A stretch of DNA of 64,000 bases from Eutypella sp. D-1 (Eukaryota; Ascomycota; Sordariomycetes; Xylariales; Diatrypaceae): positions 806,001-870,000 of the forward strand of contig JAJTTP010000006.1 of the NCBI GenBank assembly GCA_023313575.1, read 5' to 3'. The translations under genes and the position numbers were made by a program. The notes under the pieces are model-generated. The model was given only the letters and a program-made list of their open reading frames with translations, was not told the origin of the DNA and searched no databases. Positions 10,815 to 21,717 of the stretch are shown here, piece by piece; position 1 is the stretch's first letter; each line of letters opens with the position of its first letter.

Positions 10815-13084
10815 AGAAGGAGGAGGCACAATCTCGCGGCCCGACCAAAGAGCCGAGGAAAATTCCAGGCGTTCACAGTGGTGGCGGATGAAGGGCGTTG
10901 TGGCCGGTCAGTGGACGGGCGGCATGGCTTTTATGACGAAGGAGACAAGAGATGACAGAAAAGCGAAGGAGACGCATGCTCGGCAGTTTTCCCGGATCGG
11001 CATCCGGAGCCCATCTAATCACGTGAGCAGACGTAGATACCCTCGATGCTACTGGGAGTTGTTAGGACATCATATTGCTTTGAATTGGTTTTTTTTTTTC
11101 CTTCCTCGTCTTGAATGATATCTTGTCACGAGTAAGCAGGCCGTGGTTGTATGTACGCTGCCCCTTTAGCGTCGATCAATCCCGTAGCACTCGAAATATT
11201 ACGTTGGGCCATTGCTCCGAAGTAATCTTCCGACGCGCCGTAGTGAATGAATCTCGGGTACGGTTCTTCAAGCGCATTCACTCATGGATTCCGGTTGGAG
11301 CACATCTGAACGTTTCACGGTTTGTATGTCCTCAGACGAGGCATAAGAGATACTGAAGCACTGGACTACTCGTAGACACAATCGTGTGTTTGATTAGAGT
11401 TTATATCAACCGCTGGAAAGCAGCATGAAAGGCAACAACAGAGCAGATAGGCACACTCACTCTATCAGGTATCTTAACTCACTCTCGCCTTTTGTTGAAC
11501 CCCATAAACACTCGAAACATTTCACCTTCATAACTAACTACAAGCCACCTTGCCCTCAACTACCAGAACTTACCTATCTATGCCTACGGCCCCCGTCTAG
11601 TCAAGCGTGGCTATATAGACCTGACATGAACTTATCACCATGCCATGCCAGGCCCCGTTGGATGCTCCCCGTTCATGGATGAAGTCTTCCGGCTTCGCGA
11701 GCTTAGTCTAAGTCTAAACGACACTTTGAAGGGGAGAAAAAAGGGGCGGATAAGACCGGAACCTACGAGGAGTGAAAATGAGTTATCTCAAGTTGCCCGA
11801 GTTTGGAGATTTCACCTTTTTTGATTTTTTTTTTCCCCCAACGCGCAGCGATATCCACGGCAGCATATGGCTTACGCTCTGGATCAGCCGGAAGAGGGAG
11901 GGAGGGTATTCCAGAATACCTACCAAGCCAACCTGCACGAAGGCGACGGCCAAGGCGGAGCCGCGGAGGCGGATGCCGCGGCGAAGGGATATTCGGTCGG
12001 TCGAAAACAGATGGTTGGTTTAGCGCTACTTTTAAAGCTAGTTTGACTGAATTATACGTTTTTATACAACAACCTAGTTCTTATTGAGGTGGAAGAAGAG
12101 ATGGGTGCTATTCTACGTTGGCTTTGTCGTCCGTACATAGGGGGTATATGAAATAGAGGAGAGTAGGTAGTTATATGGATGTCGTCAAGCCACACGTGGC
12201 TTCTCCCCATGTTACGCCTACCTATTAGTACATGCTTCTTTGCTAAGGGTTGCATAAGTTCATATGGAGGCTAGGCAGGTACTACTTCTTAGGGACAACT
12301 TGATGTTCTCCCCGGGACCCCCGGCAGGGGATCCACTAAATGATTGTCCCGACTAGCCGACTTGCATGAGGTACATACATACATATATGTGTACACTACA
12401 GCAGGCAGGCAGGCAGGCAGGCAATGTAGCCCTGGATGTATGCGTATTGCATTGCCTGAATAGATCGAAACTTGACGCCATTCTGCAAACCGTGGCCCTC
12501 TAAAAAAGTTGTCTTCTGCCTAACATCTGCAATCTTCAATTGATGATTTGTTCAGATTACAGATGAACTACCACCCACCTATGGACCTACTCAGCAAGTT
12601 ACTTACTCAACATTCCAGGACCCTCTTTATATTATAAAAACCTATCATCTTTGAACAAGCAAGCGCCCAGGTGTATGTAGTGGACAGCAGTGAAAGTGAA
12701 AGTGAAAGTGTCCTTGTCCTCCTCCACCAAAATCTATCAAAGCCTACCAAAGTCCATCCACCGGAAGTCCACTCGCTTCGTGATCCGCTGCAAGCCCGAA
12801 TAATAATCCAGACAAACTTGACAAACCAGGCCACTCACATATCATCTAGCATATCACCCTGACCACATAGACAACCATCCACAAAGCACGGCCGGCCGCG
12901 CGCGCATCACTTTTTGCCCCCCCCAAAGCGCCCCCCCCCCCCCATCCCAACCTTCCCAGACCCAGACCGCCGACTTCGATACTTACATCATCCCCTTTAT
13001 CCCATTAAAAAAACCCTGCTATCGAAGTCTTCCCCCCCCCCCCTCCCCCCTTGTATTCCTTACGGGCATGACCCCAATGCGGGA
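10815..13084. other. Intergenic upstream of the Neo1-like ATPase
   Basis: About 2.3 kb without a supported gene. It holds a GCAG microsatellite (12401-12423), a GTACATACATACATA tract near 12371, pyrimidine- and C-rich runs at 12917-13050, and a small upstream reading frame (13068-13172) that overlaps the ATPase start out of frame. The ATG at 13085 is preceded by an open C-rich leader in the same frame, but that leader has no ATG. Confidence 0.5.
12401..12423. repeat. GCAG tetranucleotide microsatellite
   Basis: Five and three-quarter perfect copies of GCAG in the intergenic region before the P4-ATPase gene. Confidence 0.9.
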
Positions 13085-13172
13085 ATGCCGCCCTCAACTC
13101 CCTACCGCCCTACCGAGCCGCCAGATTCCCCTGTCAACAACGACTCAGACTCCGATGTCGACTTGGATCTGA
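13068..13172 (+). promoter_or_regulatory. Upstream ORF overlapping the Neo1-like start codon
   Basis: An ATG at 13068, 17 bases before the chosen start, opens a 34-codon frame that ends with TGA at 13170-13172, inside the main coding sequence and out of frame with it. A second ATG at 13077 shares this frame. If the transcript begins upstream of 13068, scanning ribosomes meet these first, so leaky scanning would be needed for the ATPase. The transcript start is unknown, so this is a possibility only. Confidence 0.35.
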
Positions 13173-16100
13173 CCCTCGAAGAGCTTGACCCTGCTACCGC
13201 CGCCGCTTCCTTCTCCTCCTCCACCACACATACCGAATCCTCGCGCCACCGTACCTCATCCACTTCCGAGTATCGCGCGCCACGTATTGCACTACGGAAT
13301 CTCCGCATGGGTGGCTTGAGACGGACAGGGAATCGCAGCCGCGGCTATGGCGAGCTCGGCCGTGATATGGATGGTGACGACGATGCCATCGGCTTGCTGG
13401 ACGACGATGAGCAACCACGACGATATTCTGACGGGAGTAGGCACGCCGGTGACGATGCTCCCTTATTAGACGAACGAGGCCCTCGCCGCCGTTCACCTGC
13501 TCGCTCATTCACCAGGGAAGGCTTAGCGAGCCGTGTCCCATCCCTACGATTACCTAGCTTTATGTCGGGCAAGAGTGCAAAACGCACAGCCGCCGCCGCC
13601 GCCGCCGCCGCCGCCGCCTCTGCCTCCGCCAACGATGACGACGACGACGCAGCCGGTAAAGAGGAGGACGACCCTTCAACATCCAGACTCATTGCTGTCG
13701 GCTCCTCTCAGACCACCCGATTTCCGCCAAATCTCATCTCTAACGCAAAATACACTGCCCTCACTTTCCTACCCATAACTCTGTACAACGAGTTTTCGTT
13801 CTTTTTCAACATGTACTTCTTACTAGTGGCCCTGTCACAGGCGTTACCGGCTCTGAGGATAGGATACATATCGACTTACATCGCGCCCCTGGCTTTCGTC
13901 CTGATGATTACTATGGGTAAGGAGGCCTACGACGACATAGAACGAAGACGTAGGGACAACGAGGCGAACGCGGAAAGATACACAGTGCTTCAGTTTGGCG
14001 AGCCAGGACAGTGGAATGATTCATCACGCTCTACACGAAAACTGAAATCAAGTTCGAGCCGCAAAGGGCTGCGTAAAAATCCAAGTCAACGGGATCGTTT
14101 GGCGGATATCCAGGAAGAGGAGGAACGAGCGGAAGGCGGGGGCTACGTCCAACAATCGTCCTGCGTACAAGATATCAGTAAGAAGTCTCGGGATCTCAAA
14201 GTTGGAGATGTCCTCAAGCTAGGCAAGGGTCAGCGTGTTCCTGCCGACGTCGTCATATTAAAATGCGTTACGCCCGAAAATACTCAGGTTCAGGGTCAAC
14301 TTCCCGAGGCCAGCTCAGAGTCGCTCCTAGTAGAAGCTTCTGATGAGGATGCGACGAAACCGGCCTCTGCATCAGGAAAGGGAAAGGAGACGGAGACAAA
14401 TCAACCGGAATCCGAGGACAACCCCTCCGGCGAGACCTTTATCAGGACTGACCAGCTTGACGGCGAGACGGACTGGAAACTCCGCCTCGCATCTCCTCTG
14501 ACGCAGTCTCTGCCCATCGAAGAATTCGTACGCCTGAGAGTTACGGGCGGGAAACCAGACAAGAAGGTCAACGAATTCATCGGCACTGTCGAATTGATGC
14601 AGACAAAGCAAGAAGCGTTGAGCACCTACGTTGATGAGCATAGTCAAGGGGAGAGGTCCAACTTTGCCCCTCTATCTATTGATAACACCGCCTGGGCGAA
14701 TACCGTCATCGCGTCACAGGCTATCACGCTGGCTGTCATCGTCTATACTGGTCCACAGACGCGCTCGGCTCTCTCGACCTCGCCGTCGCGGTCCAAGACG
14801 GGACTCCTGGAATACGAAATCAACTCGTTGACGAAGATTCTCTGCGCCCTAACCCTGGCCTTGTCAATTCTACTCGTCGCTCTAGAAGGATTCGGCAATA
14901 CTGAGGGCAACGTCTGGTACGTGAAGATCATGCGGTTCCTCGTACTGTTCTCTACGATCGTGCCCATCAGTCTGCGGGTCAATCTGGACATGGGAAAGAG
15001 CGTCTACTCCTGGTTCATTCAACGAGACCCGGGGATTCCCGGCGCAGTCGTCCGCACCAGCACGATTCCGGAAGATCTAGGGAGGATCGAGTATCTGCTC
15101 AGCGACAAGACCGGCACTCTGACCCAGAACGAAATGGAGATGAAGAAGATCCACGTCGGCACTGTGTCTTACGCTAACGAGGCGATGGACGAGGTGGCAT
15201 CATATGTCAGGCATGGGTTTGTTAGTGCGGCAAATGATAAGGCGCTGGTTACGCCCTCGTCATCATACAATACCACTGCTGGTGTCACGGCGACCCGGAC
15301 TCGTCGCGAGATCGGCTCGCGCGTTCGGGATGTCGTTCTTGCCTTGGCACTCTGCCATAACGTGACGCCTACGACGGATGAGGAGGACGGCAAGACTGTG
15401 ACTTCCTATCAGGCCTCGTCTCCCGACGAGATCGCGATTGTCCGCTGGACCGAATCTGTTGGCCTACGGCTTGCACACAGAGACCGGAAGGGCATGATTC
15501 TCGAGTCGAAGGATACTGGGAAGACCGCTGTGCAAGTAAGGATATTGGATGTTTTCCCGTTCACGTCTGAGGGAAAGCGTATGGGCATCATCGTTCAGTA
15601 CTACGAGCACGCGCAGAAGACCCTTCCCAGCTTGGACAGCGGTGAAATATGGTTCTACCAGAAGGGAGCCGACACGGTCATGAGCTCCATCGTGGCCGCG
15701 AACGACTGGTTGGATGAGGAGACGGCAAATATGGCTCGCGAGGGCCTGCGGACCCTGGTCGTCGGCCGGAAGAAGCTATCGCTGGGCCAGTACCGCGAGT
15801 TCACTAGGGACTACTCGGAGGCGTCGCTGGCGATCACCGGGCGAGATACCGGGATGGCGCGCGTCGTATCGCAGCACCTCGAACAGGACCTAGAGCTACT
15901 AGGCGTAACGGGCGTCGAGGACAAGCTGCAGAGGGACGTGAAGCCGTCGCTGGAACTCCTGCGCAACGCCGGCATCAAGATCTGGATGCTGACGGGTGAC
16001 AAGGTGGAGACCGCGAGGTGCGTGGCGGTGAGCTCGAAGCTTGTCGCGCGCGGACAGTACATCTACACGGTGGCGAAGCTTAAGCGGAAAGACAACGCGC

Positions 16101-17374
16101 AGGACCACTTGGACTTCCTGCGGAGCCGGACGGACTCGTGCCTGCTGATCGACGGCGAGAGCCTCAACCTGCTGCTCACGCACTTCCGGCACGACTTCAT
16201 CTCCGTGGCGGTGCGGCTGCCGACGGTGGTGGCGTGCCGGTGCTCGCCGACGCAGAAGGCGGACATTGCGACGCTGATCAAGGACTTCACGCGCAAGCGG
16301 GTATGCTGCATCGGCGACGGCGGCAACGACGTGTCGATGATCCAGGCGGCGGACGTCGGGGTCGGGATTGTGGGCAAGGAGGGCCGGCAGGCCAGCCTCG
16401 CGGCCGACTTCTCCATCGAGCAGTTCTGCCACCTCACCAAGCTCCTCGTCTGGCACGGCCGCAACAGCTACAAGCGCAGCGCCAAGCTCGCCCAGTTCGT
16501 CATCCACCGTGGCCTCATCTTCGCCGTCTGCCAGACCATGTACAGCATCGCCATTAAGTTCGAGCCCGAGGGCCTCTACAAGGTACGTTGTTACTGGTGA
16601 AGCTTTTCGCTACTTCTCACTGCATCCCGTCCCCCCGGTCTACCTTTCAATTCTCTCCCCCTCCCCCCCCCTAAAGATTAATGTACTAATACTTATTTTT
16701 CTTCGCGTTATCAGGATTGGCTACTCGTGGGCTACGCGACGATCTACACGGCGGCGCCGGTGCTATCGCTAGTGCTGGACAAGGACGTGGACGAGAACCT
16801 GGCGAACCTGTACCCGGAGCTGTACAAGGAGCTGACGTCGGGACGGTCGCTGTCGTACCGGACGTTCTTCGTGTGGGTGCTGGTGTCGGTGTACCAGGGC
16901 GGGATCATCCAGGGGCTCTCGCAGGTGCTGACGGAGGTCGACGGGCCCCGCATGGTCGCCGTCTCCTACACCACCCTCGTCCTCAACGAGCTCCTCATGG
17001 TCGCCATCGAGATCACCACCTGGCACCTCGTCATGGTCCTCTCTATCGTCGGCACCTTCCTCGCTTACGTCGGCTCCGTCCCCTTCCTCGCTGACTACTT
17101 TGACCTTGACTTCGTCCTTACCTGGTAAGTTGTCTTGTCTCGTCTTTCCTCTTTTCTCTTTCCTTCCTTGCCCCCCCCCCCTCTCCCAACCTCGCCCAAT
17201 TCTCGCTCTCGTCGATAAAAATTGGTTGACTGACATTGGCTTCGCTGTTTTGTTAGGGGCTTCGCCTGGCGTGTCGTGGCTATCGGCTCCGTGTCCCTGG
17301 TTCCGCCGTACATCGCCAAAGTGGTCCAGAGGATCATCAAGCCGCCGTCGTATAGAAAGGTCCAGGGGATCTAA
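13085..17374 (+). CDS. NEO1: Neo1-type P4-ATPase (phospholipid flippase)
   Basis: Aminophospholipid-translocating ATPase of the Neo1/ATP9 branch, which acts in Golgi/endosomal membrane asymmetry without a Cdc50 partner (family knowledge). Exons 13085-16582, 16715-17124, 17257-17374 join to 1341 residues; yeast Neo1 is about 1150, and the excess is a disordered N-terminus. Residues 1-210 are Ser/Asp/Arg rich with an 11-Ala run followed by a five-Asp stretch. Motifs in order: DGET (459-462, with the Neo1-like TDQLDGETDWKLR context), phosphorylation loop DKTGTLT at Asp674 followed by QNEMEMKKIHVGTVSY typical of Neo1, nucleotide-binding TGD at 970-972, and hinge GDGGNDVSM at 1077-1085. Membrane segments flank these, the first near residues 228-285. 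Introns lie only in the C-terminal membrane region; intron 1 has a TACTAAT branch site. The start is the first in-frame ATG; an out-of-frame uORF overlaps it. GC at third positions rises sharply after about 15700. Confidence 0.94.
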
Positions 17375-20188
17375 TGAGAGGCTTGCCTTCTTTTCCTTAT
17401 TCCTATGTTTTAGTCTTTCTGTGTTGTTTTCTTTTTTCCCCTCTAGATTTGTATGTGTGAGTGTCTTTCTTTTTCCTTTCCCTTTCTCTTCTGTTTACTG
17501 TACCGTGTTACAAGGCGTGCCTGGTTTTTGAGAACAGCATTCTGCTCGGCGTCTCGAGGTTTATCTTGGGTTCCCTGTATGGGATGGGATGTCTTTTCAA
17601 CTCCCCTTTTTTCTTTTTCTTTTCTTTTTTTGGGTGGTTAGCGGACAGAGGGGGGACGTGGAGGGAGAGCTGGGACAAGAGAAAGTCGCTACATAGTACA
17701 TATCAGATATTCAGATCGGACCGGATCAGTTCCATGTATGTTATAAGAAAGGGCGGTAGGGGGGTGCTCCAAATAGCAAGTTAACAAGGTTAGAGAGAGA
17801 AGAACAGACGCGATTGAGACTATCTATCTAGCTGGCTGGCTATTCTTTACTCGACCATCTCCTCAAAGTCTTTTTTGTGTGAATACTAGGTAGGTATGGT
17901 CTGTCTCCTCGTTCTAGAACGCGTCCCTAAGCTCTTTCGACCCCCCTTTTCCCCGTGCCGAGGTAACGTGTATCCACCGGCCGGGCAACTTTTAGACTAC
18001 TTTACACTACTTAAGCGGGCAAGGATCCAGGGGTTTGGCCACCGCCCCTTTCGCCTCTTCACCTTGAAACATTATAGTATATATATATCTGCACGTAGTC
18101 AGATTTGGGTCATTTCTTGACGTACGGCATTGGTTACTCCGCATAAATCATTTGCTCCAATAAGGGCTACCGAACAATGCTTACCACCACCTTGACACCA
18201 CCCCCCCCCCCGGTTTGCTTCCCCGGAATGCGGGCGTGGGCTAATCGGCTTAGGTCCTCCCTTTTTTCTCTTTCTTTTTAGGTTGTGCCCGTGGAACATA
18301 CATTAAGTATGGGGATGACTGCAGGTCTGGTCTGGTTCTTCTTTATTTCCCCCACGGGGGAAGTGGCAGACTGGGGAAAGTGAAAGTTTAAAAGTGCTAA
18401 AGCTGAAAATTGGCTTCAGGGGGTGATGGGGCTAGGTGTGGTGTGTAAGTACTTACCTAGGTGAGTGACGTCACCGCGGAGCTTAGACCTAGGTAAACTG
18501 AAGAAGCTTGGCGTTTTTTGGTGGTCCTTTTCCTTTCCTCCATCTTTCTATCAACTTCTCACTCCCCCCTCCCTCCCCCAATTGGCACTTGGACGGGCCG
18601 ATGGGCCAAGGACTGTATGGATGGGGTTCTAATCTTTTCATCTCATCTTTGCAGTAAAGGTTGTTTAAGTCGTGTCCGTTCTTAGGGCTAGGTGGAGGTA
18701 CCTACCTAAGTTAGGTCGTCTCCACAATCCGTGGATGGAGCCACCACACAAGTACTTGTTTCCAAGTACCTTGCGGGGGAGAGAATGAGATCGGGCATGC
18801 CCAGAGGACCGACCGACCGACCGGACGATCTAGAATGTACCTATCGCCCTCCCGGTCTCTTCTAGACCCCAGAGACACACCCGGACTGCCCGAAAAAGAC
18901 GTGGATTTTCTTCTCTGATAAATCTTTTTGTTCCCTCCTTTAAGTTATTTCTTCTCACGGGATTCTCCTGCCCATCATCGTGGCAAGGGCATTTGCAATA
19001 TGTACCCGCTGGTTTGTGTGTGTGTGTGTATAGTAGTATGCAGGCATATGTAGCCCCCCCCCTCCCCTTGTAACCCCCACCTGGTATGGGAATCTGGGCT
19101 CCCCTGTTGGCGAGATACGCGCAAATCCGATCGATCGTGTTGGGTCTAATTTTTCTATCTTTTTTTCTTTCACTTTTCCTCTCTCTCGAACAGGGGGGGT
19201 TTTGTTCGTCGGGCATATATACAGACTGATAGACAAGGGGGTTGGCTGGGCTAGACTGGCTTGTTGGCATCGAGTCAACAACAATCTCACGATGCTACTG
19301 CGAGGAAAATTTCTTGTCCCCTTCTCTCGTCATTACATGATAGGGTTTCTTTCGTTGGGCCGCCAACCCACGGGAACGATGCTCCCAGATTTTGCCCAAA
19401 TTCTGCGGCCAAATTCTTTCGACGATGGGGCGGCTGGAATGGACAATATGCCCGTCAGGAGTATACTACGAGCTTTCTTGTGGGCATGGGGGTCTTGTTG
19501 GGGTTTTACTTGATCCTTTGCGGAATCTTTTCCCTTGTTTTTCCCACCTCATCTGTTCTTTCTCGGATTAGGAGAACTACCAATGTAGACAGGCAGATCT
19601 TACATATGTGCTTAGATTGGTACCTGACGTTCCCCCTCTTTGGTCCCTTACTGCGGGAGGCAGGCAGTTAGGCGTACGTACTTAAAAAAAAATTATATAT
19701 CTGGGAGAGGGAGGCGGGGAGGCCCAGAGAAGATCATCCTCCAAAACATCTTGCTTGGGCTCTGGTGTTGAGGAATGCTATACGCTGATAGGTATTTACC
19801 CCACCCCGCTAATCTTTTGGAAGAAATTTGCATAGCTTCTAGACCTGCCAAAAAAAGGACCTTCTCTTTCGCCTATTTTATGTACGCTTGGGATCCCTCC
19901 TCTGGCCTGGGTTTGTAATCAAAAAAGGAAAAAGAAAAGGTATCGTGAGGTGATAGATAGGTGATTGTTCTTCCGTTCGATACATGCGTTCGGCCCAACG
20001 TTAGGAAGCTAGCAAACGTGGCAGTTAGGCCGCTTTCTTATGGATATAGGCTTTATAGCTGCCAGAATTGGTATCCATAGATCTCATCTACTCGACAAGC
20101 AATATGGCCTAGCACCCGGGCCAGGGCTTCATCGCTGTTATTGTTGTTGTTTCTGCTTGCCGTGTTGCTGAGGTGGCTTGGACCGCCC

Positions 20189-20419
20189 CGATAGAAACCC
20201 GACGGTTCTCAGATCCCACACCATTTATACCATGAATAACAACGCCTAACTTCTAATACGGTACAGGTATGAAAAAAGTGCTCGGATAAATATAAAAAGC
20301 TGCTTTTAACGAACATTATGATATAAATAACTACTTTATTATCAATATAATGGTTAAAAAATAACGACGTTATGAACTGGTATCGAGGAGGGCATTTTAA
20401 AACCGTCGGATTTCTATCG
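20189..20419. mobile_element. 231-bp MITE-like element with 19-bp terminal inverted repeats
   Basis: The left end CGATAGAAACCCGACGGTT (20189-20207) is the inverted complement, with one mismatch, of the right end AACCGTCGGATTTCTATCG (20401-20419). The mismatch is a C-to-T type difference. The interior is strongly AT-rich (about 20230-20360) compared with its flanks, has no coding frame, and shows weak subterminal inverted similarity (ATACCA...ATAAC near both ends). I could not find a clear target-site duplication: the flanks are ...GACCGCCC and AACCCATAC... It is probably a non-autonomous DNA-transposon relic, perhaps weathered by repeat-induced mutation (inference). The superfamily is undetermined. 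Confidence 0.6.
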
Positions 20420-21170
20420 AACCCATACAGGGTGGGTAGGTAGCCAGGCAAGTTAAGTAGTCTAGATTAAAAGGCACGAAGTGGAGAACGGGACCGGGAA
20501 GTTTGTGTAGCAAAAGTCTCCCAAATATGTACTATGTAGTGCAAATGCAAGCCACCAGGCAGAGTGACAACATCCCATGCGGCCATCAGCTCACCCGGTT
20601 GGCGAAGCGACCGGAAGTATTTCAAGCCTGTATACTCACCTTGATACCTATACATAGGTACCTAAGTCTGTATCAGCCCCTGTGTCGGTACCTATCTCTG
20701 TAGGCTACATATGTACCTGCTTAAGTATATACCTCCCTACTTGCCCAGGTGGTATTAGAGGTAGGACGGCACGGCGGGAATTAGTTGGGTTGTATGTACT
20801 ATTAGGTAGTCAGTCACCTGGGCAGATCGTGAACTCCCCAGACTACCCGTGGACCTCCAGCTACCTGAGGCAAGGGTAGTTATGGTTAATCCCTAACCTC
20901 TATAATCCCCATACCGGATTTCGATGCCCTCAACCAACCCCCAACTCTCGTCCCTCCTCCCATCCTCCTCCTCTTCCAATTCTTCACCATCTCCATCCTA
21001 AACTCCTCTTCTAAAGGGAAAAAAAAAAACCTCTCTCTTTTTCTCCACCTAAAAGTTGATCCCCAAGCCGTGCTTGTAAGTTCTGATAACATATCTCTCT
21101 CTCGCTATCTCTCTACCTTACCATTACAGCACACGCACACCCCGCCCACCCCCGCCGTGCCATAACATAA

Positions 21171-21196
21171 CCCCTCCCCATCCTAACCCCTCCCCT
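21171..21196 (+). promoter_or_regulatory. Cluster of three CCCCT (STRE-like) boxes upstream of glycogen synthase
   Basis: CCCCT occurs at 21171-21175, 21187-21191 and 21192-21196, about 525-550 bases before the glycogen synthase ATG. In yeast, CCCCT is the stress-response element bound by Msn2/4, and glycogen synthase genes are stress-induced. The surroundings are C-rich, so chance occurrence is quite possible. Confidence 0.25.
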
Positions 21197-21717
21197 CCCT
21201 TCCTCTTTCCATCTGAAGATCTCCTGTCAGTCCGGGAGTTCGAGTTTTTTTACCTGGGCTATCCTTGTGATCTCTACCTATCACCGCATTATCCAGTCTT
21301 CCTGTGTCGATACCTAGATTCTTGCTAGTATCTGTGTTTCAAGCGCAACAGGATCTTTCTGGAGACTTCCTATAAACTTCCTGCAGCTAACACCTCATCT
21401 AATCGAAGCTCAACTTTGGTGTCGCTTTCTTTGCGCGCCGTGTCGTAGGTGAGAGATTCCAGCTTTTTAACCCCGGTTCTTTGCTGCTTCATTCCCTTCT
21501 TATTTTAAACGTGGACCGAATCCCTTCCACGACATCTGTTGCGTGACCCAATTTCTTTTTATAACAAAAGCCGAGGATCCTCATCGTTCGACTGTTGGCG
21601 TTGTACACTTCTGACGCCTCTATTCTAGACATTATCCTTAAACCAGGAGGGTGGTTTCGGTATTTCATCTAGCTTCTGGGCCTTGAGTCTCGCGGCCGCA
21701 TAAATCCTATCGCCGCC

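Larger units (their letters stand above)
17375..21717. other. Long intergenic region before glycogen synthase
   Basis: About 4.3 kb with no supported coding gene. It contains the TIR element at 20189-20419, several copies of the recurrent motif (near 18454, ACCTAGGTA at 18487-18495, a tandem block at 18697-18716, TACCTAAG near 20659), a C/T-rich stretch at 21100-21230 close to glycogen synthase, and CCCCT boxes. Frames at 19202-19671 look like chance frames: biased composition and no domain. Part of 21200-21717 is probably transcribed leader. Confidence 0.5.

Noticed and set aside
12914..13084. N-terminal extension of the flippase frame beginning at 12914
   Set aside because: It begins at TTG, has no ATG before 13085 and translates C-runs into polyproline; it is leader sequence.
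16138..17094. Long open frames on both strands across the 3' half of the Neo1-like gene
   Set aside because: They are shadows produced by high third-position GC; only the frame with the P-type ATPase hinge motif is real.
19202..19671. Two overlapping plus frames of 103 and 136 codons in the gap before glycogen synthase
   Set aside because: No domain and no splice context; hydrophobic composition arises from T-rich DNA.
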